Positions 24,641 to 33,075 of a stretch of 64,000 nucleotides of DNA are shown here, one piece after another. Each line of letters begins with the position of its first letter. Within the stretch, counting starts at the first letter, position 1. The position numbers and the translations under genes were made by a program. Below the pieces are notes generated by a model that saw only the letters and a list, made by a program, of their open reading frames with translations, was not told the DNA's origin and ran no database searches. Source of the stretch: Oleiagrimonas sp963821885 (GTDB lineage Bacteria > Pseudomonadota > Gammaproteobacteria > Xanthomonadales > Rhodanobacteraceae); the NCBI GenBank assembly GCA_963821885.1, contig CAWGFN010000001.1, forward strand, positions 372,001-436,000. The letters are read 5' to 3'.

Positions 24641-26812
24641 TCAGCGCGCGGACGGCGCCTTGCGCAGAGCCGCCAGCAGCAGGCGCCGCTGCAGGCGCTC
24701 GGTCATTCCGGATGCTTTACCCAGTCCCATGCGCTCCAGCACCTCGCCCTCACCGTCGACCGCCGCGCCGGGCCACAGCAGCGCGCCGACCAGCTGCCCC
24801 CGGGCACGCCAACCCTCGGCGTGGTCGCGCAGCCAGCCCAGGGCCGGCAGCATGCGTTGCTCGACCGCGGTGAAATCGCTGCCCAGCGGGAACGTCGGCA
24901 ACAGGCCCGAGTCGCGGTGTTCGTCGAGCGCCGCGCGCAGGCGCTCGGGCGTGTTGTCGCGCCAGGCCTCGGGCACGCGGAAGTCCGCCGGCAGCTTGCC
25001 GGCCTGTCGCGCCTCGGCGACCAGGCCGTCGATGAAGCGCGCATCACAGATGGCCAGCATGGCCCTGACGCATTCCTCGTCGGTACGCCCGCGCAGGTCC
25101 GCGATGCCGTATTCGGTGATCACCAGGTCGCGCAGATGGCGCGGAATCGTGACGTGCCCGTAGTTCCAGCGGATGTTCGAGTCGACGCGTCCGTGGGCAT
25201 GGCGGGTGCTGCGCAGCATCAGCGCCGAGCGGCCATCGTCCAGCGCGTGCGCCATGGCGACGAAGTTGTACTGGCCGCCGACGCCGCTGACCACGCGGCC
25301 GTCCGCCAGCGCGTCGGACACCACCGCGCCCAGCGGTGTGGCCATCATGCAGATGTTGAAGAACCGCGCGTGGCGGCGCTGCAGCGCGTCCAGCTTCTCG
25401 CGCCCGCCGTAGAGCTGGTTGACGTCCGACACGCGGGTCATGTCCAGGCCGTGCCAGTCCTCGCCTTCAAGCCCGCGCAACCAGTCGTACAGGTCGTGCG
25501 AACCCAGGAAGAAGGCGCCGCGCAGGTAGCGCCCGTCGCGCAGCCGGCGTCCCTCGAGCATGCGGTTCCAGGCCTCGCGCGCGGCGGACGACGAAGGATC
25601 CCTCGGCAGGCTGGCCGATGCGCCGCGCAAGCTGTCGCCATCCAGCCGCATGTCGTCGGGCAGCAGGCCGAACCGCTGCAATCGTTCCAGTTGCGTGGCG
25701 TCGACGGGCCCCTGCAACACGCCGGCCTCGAGCAGGTCGTCGACGGCATGGGGGCCCAGGGGTGAGGTGATGCGCCGATGCGCCACCGCCTGTTCCAGGG
25801 CCATGTCGTCGAAGGTCTCGCGGATCAGGATGCCGGCGCGACGCAGGTGCATGAAACCATCCATGACCATCTCGCTGGCGCCGTACAGCCCTTGCTCGAA
25901 CGGCGCCAGCCCGCCCAGTCCATCGGCCAGGCTGCGGCCGTGCCCGCGGGCATCGACCGCGGCGACCAGTTCGCGGTACCGGGCATTGTCGCGCTGGCGC
26001 AGCACCAGCGCGTGCACCAGGGCGTCGGACAGCGAGCCGATGCCGATCTGCAGCGTGCCGCCGTCGCGCACCAGCGTGCTGGCATGCAGGCCCAGCGCGT
26101 ACTCGGCCACGTCGACCGGCTCGCGCGGCAGCGCGAACAGGCGGTGTGGCGCCGCGTCATCGTCCAGCAGCAGGTCGAACATGCCGGCCGGTACCTCGGC
26201 GCCGCCGCCGGTGAACGGCAGGTCCGGATGCGCCACGGCCACCATCAGCGGACGCGGCCTGCCGGCGGCCTTGAGGCGATCGAGCAGGTCCAGGGTCACG
26301 TCCGGGTTGCCGCCCAGGCTGACGCGCAGGCCGTCGCCGCTGCCGCGCACGGCGACCAGCTGCAGCACCAGGTTGATGTCGCGCGCCACCAGGTCGCGCG
26401 CCACGTGGGTGTAGTTCTGGCTGATGTAGCCGCGCTGCACGGCATCGTCATGCAGCCACGCGCCCGATTGCAGGTAGAACTCGTGGACGTGGATGTTCGG
26501 CGGCAGGCGGCCCGCGTGCAGCGCGCGGACGTAGTCGAGATCCGGATAGTCGGCGCCGAACTGGCGCTCCAGGAACGGGCCCAGAAAGCGCGCCTGCAGC
26601 CCACTGCCCAGCGCCGGACGCGCCAGCGACAGCGCGGTGAACAGCGTCAGCGACGCCTGCGCGTCGGTGGCGACACGCCGGTACAGCGCATTGAGCAGGC
26701 GATTGGGCTTGCCCAGGCCCAGCGGCGCGGCGGCGCGCAACTGGCCGCCGCAGGCGTCGAGGATGCGTTCGACGCAGACGGACAGATTGGACAGGCGTTC
26801 GGGGTCGGCCAT
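24641..26812 (-). CDS. Acetyl-CoA hydrolase/transferase-family protein
   Basis: A 723-residue protein of the acetyl-CoA hydrolase/CoA-transferase family. These enzymes move CoA between carboxylates through a glutamyl-CoA intermediate; the candidate catalytic residue is Glu314 in GASEMVMDGF. Other features are GIGSLSDALVHAL, GVGGQYNFVAMAH and the C-terminal TEYGIADLRGRTDEE. It is longer than the roughly 430-550 residues of well-studied members, mainly through an N-terminal part and an insertion around residues 370-440 containing ERLQRFGLLPDDM. The start at 26812 (MADPERLSNL) fits; ATG 26842 is possible. Acceptor and donor acids cannot be assigned. It is divergent from the PLD-family gene. Confidence 0.88.
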   Translation of the reverse strand: MADPERLSNLSVCVERILDACGGQLRAAAPLGLGKPNRLLNALYRRVATDAQASLTLFTALSLARPALGSGLQARFLGPFLERQFGADYPDLDYVRALHAGRLPPNIHVHEFYLQSGAWLHDDAVQRGYISQNYTHVARDLVARDINLVLQLVAVRGSGDGLRVSLGGNPDVTLDLLDRLKAAGRPRPLMVAVAHPDLPFTGGGAEVPAGMFDLLLDDDAAPHRLFALPREPVDVAEYALGLHASTLVRDGGTLQIGIGSLSDALVHALVLRQRDNARYRELVAAVDARGHGRSLADGLGGLAPFEQGLYGASEMVMDGFMHLRRAGILIRETFDDMALEQAVAHRRITSPLGPHAVDDLLEAGVLQGPVDATQLERLQRFGLLPDDMRLDGDSLRGASASLPRDPSSSAAREAWNRMLEGRRLRDGRYLRGAFFLGSHDLYDWLRGLEGEDWHGLDMTRVSDVNQLYGGREKLDALQRRHARFFNICMMATPLGAVVSDALADGRVVSGVGGQYNFVAMAHALDDGRSALMLRSTRHAHGRVDSNIRWNYGHVTIPRHLRDLVITEYGIADLRGRTDEECVRAMLAICDARFIDGLVAEARQAGKLPADFRVPEAWRDNTPERLRAALDEHRDSGLLPTFPLGSDFTAVEQRMLPALGWLRDHAEGWRARGQLVGALLWPGAAVDGEGEVLERMGLGKASGMTERLQRRLLLAALRKAPSAR

Positions 26813-26888
26813 CGTGGTCTCGGCGCCGTGGGCTGGGCGCATGATGACATGCCGTGCGCGAGGCGTCGCACGCGTTAGACTGCGCGGC

Positions 26889-28358
26889 ATGCCCAGCCCC
26901 GATGTCGACATCACGCCCGAGGTCCGCCAGCTTGCCGAGCGCGCCTTCAGCCGCGCGGCCGGGGCCACGCGCATCGAGGGCAACCGGATCGAGCTGCTGA
27001 TCGACGCCGCCGCCAACTTCGATGCCTGGGTCGCGGCCATCGGCAGCGCGCGCCGCCTGGTGATGCTGGAGAACTACATCATCCGCGACGATCGCATCGG
27101 CCGGGCCATGCGCGATGCGCTGGTCGAACGCGCCAAGGCCGGCGTCGCGGTCTTCGTCATCCATGACTGGCTGGGCTGCCTGGGCCAGTCCGGCGCGGCG
27201 TTCTGGCGACCCCTGCTGGCGGCGGGCGGCCAGGTGCGCGTGTACGCGCCGCCGCAACTGACGCGACCGCTGGCGATGCTCAGCCGCGATCACCGCAAGG
27301 TGTTGTGCGTGGATGACGCCATCGGCTTTCTCTCCGGCGTGTGCATCAGCGAGAAATGGCTGGGGGACCCCGAGCGCGGCGTGCCGCCCTGGCGCGATAC
27401 CGGCGTGGCCCTGCAGGGACCGGCGCTGGTGGCCCTGCAGCAGGCCTTTGCCGACAACTGGCGCAGCCTCGGCGCGCCTCTCGATGACGCCCTGCTCGAC
27501 ACCGCCGGCAGCATCGCCGCGGCCGGCGACGTCGCCCTGCGCGTGATCGCCACCCGTCCCTCCACCACCGGCGTCTATCGCCTGGACCAGACCATCGCCG
27601 GCATGGCGCGAAAGACCCTGTGGCTCACCGATGCCTATTTCGTTGGCCTGTCGCCCTACGTGCAGCAGTTGACGGCCGCGGCCCGCGACGGCGTCGACGT
27701 GCGCCTGCTGGTGCCCGGTTCCAGCGACGTGCCGGTGGTCGCCGGATTTTCGCGCGCCGGCTACCGGCCGCTGCTGGAAGCCGGCGTGCGCGTGTTCGAG
27801 TGGAACGGATCGATGCTGCACGCCAAGACCGCCGTCGCCGACGGCCTGTGGGCGCGCGTGGGCTCGTCCAACCTCAACATCGCCAGCTGGCTGGGCAACT
27901 GCGAACTGGACGTGGCCGTCGAGGATGCCGGCTTCGCGCAGCAGATGCAGGCACGTTACGAGCAGGACCTGGCCAACGCCACCGAGATCGTGCTCACGCC
28001 CCATCGCCGGAGCCACGTGGACCGCATTCGCAGGCCGGCAGATGCGCCGCGACGGCCACGCCACGCCGGTGGCAGTTCGGGACGCGCGGCGGCGGCCAGC
28101 TTGCGCCTGGCCAACACCGTCGGCGCGGCGCTGACCGAGCGTCGCGTGCTGGGCAGCGCCGAATCCGGTCCGCTGGGATTCGGCGCCCTGGCGCTGTTGC
28201 TGCTGGGCGCGCTGTCCCTGGCCTGGCCGGCGATCCTTGGCTGGCCCCTGGCGGTGCTGGCGCTGTGGCTGGGCCTGGGCCTCGCCGTGCGCTGGTGGCG
28301 CCTGCGCCGACGGCATGCCACCGAACAGGCGGACACGTCCGACGATCGGGACGCGTGA
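26889..28358 (+). CDS. Cardiolipin synthase-like PLD-family protein
   Basis: A 489-residue phospholipase-D-superfamily protein of the ClsB/ClsC-like group. Two HKD motifs are complete: HRKVLCVDD from His135 and HAKTAVADG from His311, followed by GSSNLNIASWLGNCELDV. A C-terminal hydrophobic hairpin (about residues 435-470, LGFGALALLLLGALSLAW and LAVLALWLGLGLAV) anchors it to the membrane and is followed by a charged tail. Expected role is phosphatidyl transfer to make cardiolipin from phosphatidylglycerol (and possibly phosphatidylethanolamine). A TTAGACT box 12 bp before the start may be its -10 element. xseA follows 34 bp later. Confidence 0.9.
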   Translation: MPSPDVDITPEVRQLAERAFSRAAGATRIEGNRIELLIDAAANFDAWVAAIGSARRLVMLENYIIRDDRIGRAMRDALVERAKAGVAVFVIHDWLGCLGQSGAAFWRPLLAAGGQVRVYAPPQLTRPLAMLSRDHRKVLCVDDAIGFLSGVCISEKWLGDPERGVPPWRDTGVALQGPALVALQQAFADNWRSLGAPLDDALLDTAGSIAAAGDVALRVIATRPSTTGVYRLDQTIAGMARKTLWLTDAYFVGLSPYVQQLTAAARDGVDVRLLVPGSSDVPVVAGFSRAGYRPLLEAGVRVFEWNGSMLHAKTAVADGLWARVGSSNLNIASWLGNCELDVAVEDAGFAQQMQARYEQDLANATEIVLTPHRRSHVDRIRRPADAPRRPRHAGGSSGRAAAASLRLANTVGAALTERRVLGSAESGPLGFGALALLLLGALSLAWPAILGWPLAVLALWLGLGLAVRWWRLRRRHATEQADTSDDRDA

Positions 28359-28392
28359 TAGGCTGATCAACCGCCCGTTCCACGCCGCACCG

Positions 28393-29742
28393 ATGCCTCT
28401 CGACGAACGCCCCGGTTCCGCCCGCGAGATCCTGACGCCGACGGCGCTGAACCAGCTCGTGCGCGACCTGCTGGAGGACGCGCTGCCGCCGCTGTGGATC
28501 GAGGGCGAGCTGTCCAACGTCGCCCGGCCGGCCTCCGGTCACCTGTATTTCACCCTCAAGGACGCCGGCGCCCAGGTGCGCTGCGCCATGTTCAAGCCCA
28601 AGAGCACCTGGCTCAAGTTCCGGCCCGAGGCCGGGACCCATGTGCTGCTGCGCGGACGCGTCGGCCTGTACGCGCCGCGCGGCGATTACCAGCTGATCGT
28701 CGACCACATGGAGGAAGCCGGCGAAGGCGCGCTGCGGCGCGCGTTCGAGGAGCTCAAGGCCCGACTGCAGGCCGAGGGTCTGTTCGACGAGGCACGCAAG
28801 CGTCCCCTGCCCCGTTTTCCGCGCCGCATCGGCGTCATCACCTCGGCCAGCGGCGCCGCCATCCACGACGTGCTCAGCGTGCTGGCGCGGCGATTCGCTC
28901 TGGCCGACGTCGAGGTGCTGCCGGTCCCCGTGCAGGGGCGCGAGGCGCCGCCGGCCATCGCGAACATGCTCAAGCGCGCCTCGGCCAGCGGCCGCTACGA
29001 CGTGCTGCTGCTGACCCGCGGCGGCGGTTCGCTGGAGGACCTGATGGCCTTCAACGACGAAGCCGTCGCGCGCGCCGTTCACGCCAGCGTGGTGCCGGTG
29101 GTGTCGGCGGTCGGCCACGAGGTCGACTTCAGCATCGCCGACTTCGTCGCCGACCTGCGCGCACCCACGCCGTCGGCCGCCGCCGAATTGCTGGTGCCGG
29201 ACCAGCAGGAACTGCAGGACCACCTCCGCCGCCAGCGCGAGCGCCTGCACCGCCTGCTGCAACGCCGCCTGCAACAGCAGGCCCAGGCCCTGGACCAGTG
29301 GATGTCGCGCCTGCAGGCACAGCGGCCGCAGCAGCGCCTGGCCCAGGGCGAGGAGCGCCTGCGCGCCCTGCACGCGCGCCTGACGCAACGCATGCGGGGC
29401 GTGCTGGGTGACCGGACCGCCCGCGGCATCCAGGCCGGCACGCGCCTGCGCGCGCAGCACCCGCGCCACCGTCTTGCGCAGCTCGACCGGCAACTGGGCG
29501 AACAGCGCCGCCGACTGCGCTCGGCCATCACCCACACGCTCCAGCGCAAGCAGCGCGACAGCAGCGCCACGTTGCGCGCGCTGAATGCCGTCAATCCGCT
29601 GATGGTCCTGGAACGCGGTTACGCCATCCTGTTCGATGCCGAGGGACGAACGGTCCGTTCAGCGCAGGCTGTCGCGCGCGATGCCATACTTGAAGCTCGC
29701 CTCAGCGACGGCATATTGAAGCTGAAGCACATCCCCGACTGA
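28393..29742 (+). CDS. xseA: Exodeoxyribonuclease VII large subunit
   Basis: A 449-residue catalytic subunit of exonuclease VII, which degrades single-stranded DNA from both ends. The N-terminal OB fold (LWIEGELSNVARPASGHLYFTLKD in parts), the catalytic core (RIGVITSASGAAIHDVLSVLARR, TRGGGSLEDLMAFNDEAVARAV, PVVSAVGHEVDFSIADFVADLRAPTPSAAAEL in parts) and the long C-terminal coiled coil rich in Gln/Arg are present. The small subunit xseB is not in this window. The start at 28393 (MPLDERPGS) gives the usual N-terminus. Confidence 0.97.
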   Translation: MPLDERPGSAREILTPTALNQLVRDLLEDALPPLWIEGELSNVARPASGHLYFTLKDAGAQVRCAMFKPKSTWLKFRPEAGTHVLLRGRVGLYAPRGDYQLIVDHMEEAGEGALRRAFEELKARLQAEGLFDEARKRPLPRFPRRIGVITSASGAAIHDVLSVLARRFALADVEVLPVPVQGREAPPAIANMLKRASASGRYDVLLLTRGGGSLEDLMAFNDEAVARAVHASVVPVVSAVGHEVDFSIADFVADLRAPTPSAAAELLVPDQQELQDHLRRQRERLHRLLQRRLQQQAQALDQWMSRLQAQRPQQRLAQGEERLRALHARLTQRMRGVLGDRTARGIQAGTRLRAQHPRHRLAQLDRQLGEQRRRLRSAITHTLQRKQRDSSATLRALNAVNPLMVLERGYAILFDAEGRTVRSAQAVARDAILEARLSDGILKLKHIPD

Positions 29743-29808
29743 CATTTCCCAGGCGCCCGGCACGACCGGGCCGGACGCCGCCCACCGGTTCCGCCGGAAG
29801 GAGCGAGC

Positions 29809-31461
29809 GTGAAAGCATCCGATCTATTCGTGAAGGCACTGGAGGCCGAGGGCGTCAAGTGCATCTTCGGCGTGCCCGGCGAGGAGAACCTCGACGTCGT
29901 CGAGTCGCTGCGCCATTCGTCGATCCGCCTCGTCGTCACCCGCCATGAGCAGGCCGCCGGCTTCATGGCCGCGACCTGGGGCCGCCTGACCGGCGAGGCC
30001 GGCGTGGCGATGTCGACGCTGGGGCCGGGCGCGACCAACCTGGTCACCGCCGCCGCCTATGCCCAGCTCGGCGCCATGCCAATGCTGATGATCACCGGCC
30101 AGAAGCCGATCCGCCTGCACAAGCAGGGCATGTTCCAGCTGGTCGACGTGGTGGACATGATGCATCCGTTGACCAAGTACACGCGCCAGATCGTCTCCGG
30201 CCAGACCATCCCCGCGCGCATCCGCGAGGCGTTCCGCCAGGCCGAGGAGGAACGCCCCGGCGCGGTGCACCTGGAGCTGCCCGAGGACGTCGCCCGCGAC
30301 GACGTCGAGGACCCGGTCCTGCTGCCGACCGAGTACGCGCGCCGCCCGTCCGCCGACGAAGCCGCGCTGCTGCAGGCGGCCGAGGCCATCAGCCAGGCCA
30401 GACACCCGATCCTGATGATCGGCGCCGGCGCCAACCGCCAGCGCAGCGCCAAGGCCCTGCGCGCCTTCATCGACAAGCTCGCCATCCCGTTCTTCAGCAC
30501 GCAGATGGGCAAGGGCGTGATCGACGAGGACCATCCGCTGTGGCTGGGCAACGCGGCGCTGTCGGACGGCGACTTCGTGCACCGCGCGATCGATGCCGCC
30601 GACACCATCATCAACGTCGGCCACGACGTGGTCGAGAAGCCGCCCTTCTTCATGCGCAGGGGCGTGCGCACCGTCATCCACATCAATTTCTCCTCGGCCG
30701 AGGTGGACACGGTCTACTTCCCGCAGATCGAGGTGGTCGGCGACATCGCGCACACCATCGAGCGCCTCACGGACGCGCTGGAGAAACAGTCGCACTGGGA
30801 CTTCCGATTCTTCGACACCGTGCGCGAGGCCTTCAGCAAGCAACTGGCCGAGCATGCCGACGACAACCGCTTCCCGATGCATCCGGTGCGCATCGTCGAC
30901 GACGTGCGCAAGGTGATGCCCGACGACGGCCTGATCTGCCTGGACAACGGCATGTACAAGATCTGGTTCGCGCGTTACTACCGCGCCCGCCAGTCCAACA
31001 CCATCCTGCTCGACAACGCCCTGGCCTCGATGGGCGCCGGACTGCCCTCGGCGATGGCCGCCAAGATGGTCCATCCCGACCGACGCGTCATGGCCATCTG
31101 CGGCGACGGCGGCTTCATGATGAACGCCCAGGAGCTGGAGACCGCGGTACGCCTGAAGATGGACCTGGTGATCCTGATCCTGGAGGACCACGGCTACGGC
31201 ATGATTCGCTGGAAGCAGGCCGACATGGGCTTCCCCGAGTTCGGCATGGAATTCACCAATCCCGACTTCGTCGCCTTCGCCGAGGCCCACGGCGCCCACG
31301 GCCACCGCCCGGAACGTGCCGAGGACTTCGCGCCGACGCTTGAACGCGCCTTCACCGAGGGCGGCGTGCACGTGATCGACCTGGCCATCGACTACGCGGT
31401 CAACCACGCCGTGCTGGACGAGGAAATCCGCACGCTTTCGGCGAAGCTCAAGGCCACCTGA
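29809..31461 (+). CDS. Acetolactate synthase-like TPP enzyme
   Basis: A 550-residue thiamine-diphosphate enzyme of the acetolactate synthase/acetohydroxyacid synthase group (AlsS/IlvB-like). The proton-relay Glu47 (TRHEQAA), the pyrimidine-binding domain LGPGATNLVTAAAYAQLGAMPML in parts, and the TPP-Mg motif GDGGFMMNAQELETAVR starting at Gly432 are present. No regulatory small-subunit gene follows, which favours a catabolic or free-standing carboligase. Instead an aldehyde dehydrogenase starts 69 bp downstream in the same direction, probably co-transcribed. The pairing suggests the TPP enzyme may make, or decarboxylate a 2-oxo acid to, an aldehyde oxidised by its neighbour; that is inference. 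Confidence 0.9.
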   Translation: MKASDLFVKALEAEGVKCIFGVPGEENLDVVESLRHSSIRLVVTRHEQAAGFMAATWGRLTGEAGVAMSTLGPGATNLVTAAAYAQLGAMPMLMITGQKPIRLHKQGMFQLVDVVDMMHPLTKYTRQIVSGQTIPARIREAFRQAEEERPGAVHLELPEDVARDDVEDPVLLPTEYARRPSADEAALLQAAEAISQARHPILMIGAGANRQRSAKALRAFIDKLAIPFFSTQMGKGVIDEDHPLWLGNAALSDGDFVHRAIDAADTIINVGHDVVEKPPFFMRRGVRTVIHINFSSAEVDTVYFPQIEVVGDIAHTIERLTDALEKQSHWDFRFFDTVREAFSKQLAEHADDNRFPMHPVRIVDDVRKVMPDDGLICLDNGMYKIWFARYYRARQSNTILLDNALASMGAGLPSAMAAKMVHPDRRVMAICGDGGFMMNAQELETAVRLKMDLVILILEDHGYGMIRWKQADMGFPEFGMEFTNPDFVAFAEAHGAHGHRPERAEDFAPTLERAFTEGGVHVIDLAIDYAVNHAVLDEEIRTLSAKLKAT

Positions 31462-31530
31462 TGGGGGAACGGTCGGCCACCGTAGACGGCCACCGATCGC
31501 ATCACCCAGGCCAACCCAAGGAGTTCCCCC

Positions 31531-32958
31531 ATGCAGAAACGCTACCCCTACTACCTCGCCAACAAGCCGGTGCAACCGAACGCGGACCTGGAGGTCCGCG
31601 ACAAGTACTCCGGCCGCATCGCCACGCGCGTGGCGATGCCCGATGCCAGGGCCATCGAGAAGGCCATCGCTGCCGCGGTGAAGGCCGAGAAGCCGATGCG
31701 CGAGTTCAAGCCCTACCAGCGCCAGGCCGTGCTCAACCATTGCGTGACGCGCATGACCGAGCGCAGCGACGAGCTGGCCAAGGCGCTGTGCGTGGAGGCC
31801 GGCAAGCCGATCCATGACGCCCAGGGCGAGGTCACCCGCCTGATCGACACCTTCCGCATCGCCGCCGAGCTGGCGCCGCAGATCGGCGGCGAGGTGCTGA
31901 ACCTGGAGATTTCCGAGCGCGCCAAGGGCTACCGCGGCTTCACCAAGCGGGTGCCGGTGGGCGCGGTGTCGCTGATCACGCCGTTCAACTTCCCGCTCAA
32001 CCTGGTCGCGCACAAGGTCGCGCCGGCCATCGCCGCCGGCTGCCCGTTCGTGCTGAAACCGTCGGAGAAGACGCCGATAGGTTCGCTGATCATCGGCGAG
32101 GTACTGGCCGAGACCGACCTGCCCAGGGGCGCCTTCTCGATCCTTCCCGTGCTGGGCAAGGATTCCAGTCCGTTCGTCGAGGACGAGCGCCTGAAGCTGC
32201 TGTCGTTCACCGGCGGCCAGATCGGCTGGGATCTCAAGGCCCGCGCCGGGCGCAAGAAGGTGGTGCTGGAGCTGGGCGGCAATGCCGCGTGCATCGTCGA
32301 CGCCGACCAGGGCGATCGCCTGGACTTCGTGGTCGACCGGCTGATCTTCGGATCCTTCTACCAGTCCGGCCAGAGCTGCATCGGCGTGCAGCGCATCTAC
32401 GTGCACGAGTCGCTCTACGACGCGCTCAAGCGCAAGTTCGTGGCCAAGACGAAGAAGCTCAAGGCCGGCGACCCGAAGCAGAAGGACACCTTCCTCGGCC
32501 CGATGATCAACGAGGAGGCGGCCGAGCGCCTGCACGGCTGGATCCTGGACGCGAAGAAGGCCGGCGCGAAGATCCTCTGCGGCGGCAAGCGCGAGGGCAA
32601 CATGCTCGAGGCCACGGTGCTGGAGAACGTGCCCGCCGATGCCGACGTCAGTCGCCAGGAAGCCTTCGGTCCGGTCGCCCTGCTCGCTCCGTTCAAGGAT
32701 TTCGGCGAAGCCATCGCGCGCGTCAACGACTCCGACTACGGCCTGCAGGCCGGCGTGTTCACCAATGACCTGACCCGCACCATGCGGGCCTGGGACGAGC
32801 TCGAACAGGGCGGCGTGGTGATCGGCGACATCCCCAGCTTCCGGGTCGACAACATGCCCTACGGCGGCATCAAGCGCTCGGGCCTGGGCCGCGAGGGCAT
32901 CCGCTACGCCATGGAGGACATGACCGAACTGCGCCTGATGGTGGTGCGCGACGCCTGA
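31531..32958 (+). CDS. NAD(P)-dependent aldehyde dehydrogenase
   Basis: A 475-residue aldehyde dehydrogenase. The NAD-binding PFNFPLNLVAHKVAPAIAAG in parts, the general base Glu247 (LELGGN) and the nucleophile Cys283 (QSGQSCIGVQR) are in place, and the C-terminus has the PYGGIKRSGLGREG oligomerisation segment. The QSCIGVQR context is like non-phosphorylating glyceraldehyde-3-phosphate, lactaldehyde and phosphonoacetaldehyde dehydrogenases rather than betaine aldehyde enzymes. A good ribosome site (AAGGAG) precedes the ATG. Partner gene is the TPP enzyme upstream; the substrate is not known. Confidence 0.93.
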   Translation: MQKRYPYYLANKPVQPNADLEVRDKYSGRIATRVAMPDARAIEKAIAAAVKAEKPMREFKPYQRQAVLNHCVTRMTERSDELAKALCVEAGKPIHDAQGEVTRLIDTFRIAAELAPQIGGEVLNLEISERAKGYRGFTKRVPVGAVSLITPFNFPLNLVAHKVAPAIAAGCPFVLKPSEKTPIGSLIIGEVLAETDLPRGAFSILPVLGKDSSPFVEDERLKLLSFTGGQIGWDLKARAGRKKVVLELGGNAACIVDADQGDRLDFVVDRLIFGSFYQSGQSCIGVQRIYVHESLYDALKRKFVAKTKKLKAGDPKQKDTFLGPMINEEAAERLHGWILDAKKAGAKILCGGKREGNMLEATVLENVPADADVSRQEAFGPVALLAPFKDFGEAIARVNDSDYGLQAGVFTNDLTRTMRAWDELEQGGVVIGDIPSFRVDNMPYGGIKRSGLGREGIRYAMEDMTELRLMVVRDA

Positions 32959-33075
32959 TCCGGCGCATGGCGGCGGCGCTCGTCCGGGCGCCCGCCGCCG
33001 CGCGGCCGATTCCGTTAACCCCGTGGGCCGCGTTGCCGCGTTACATGCCATGACCTTCCGACGAGGCCATGAGCC

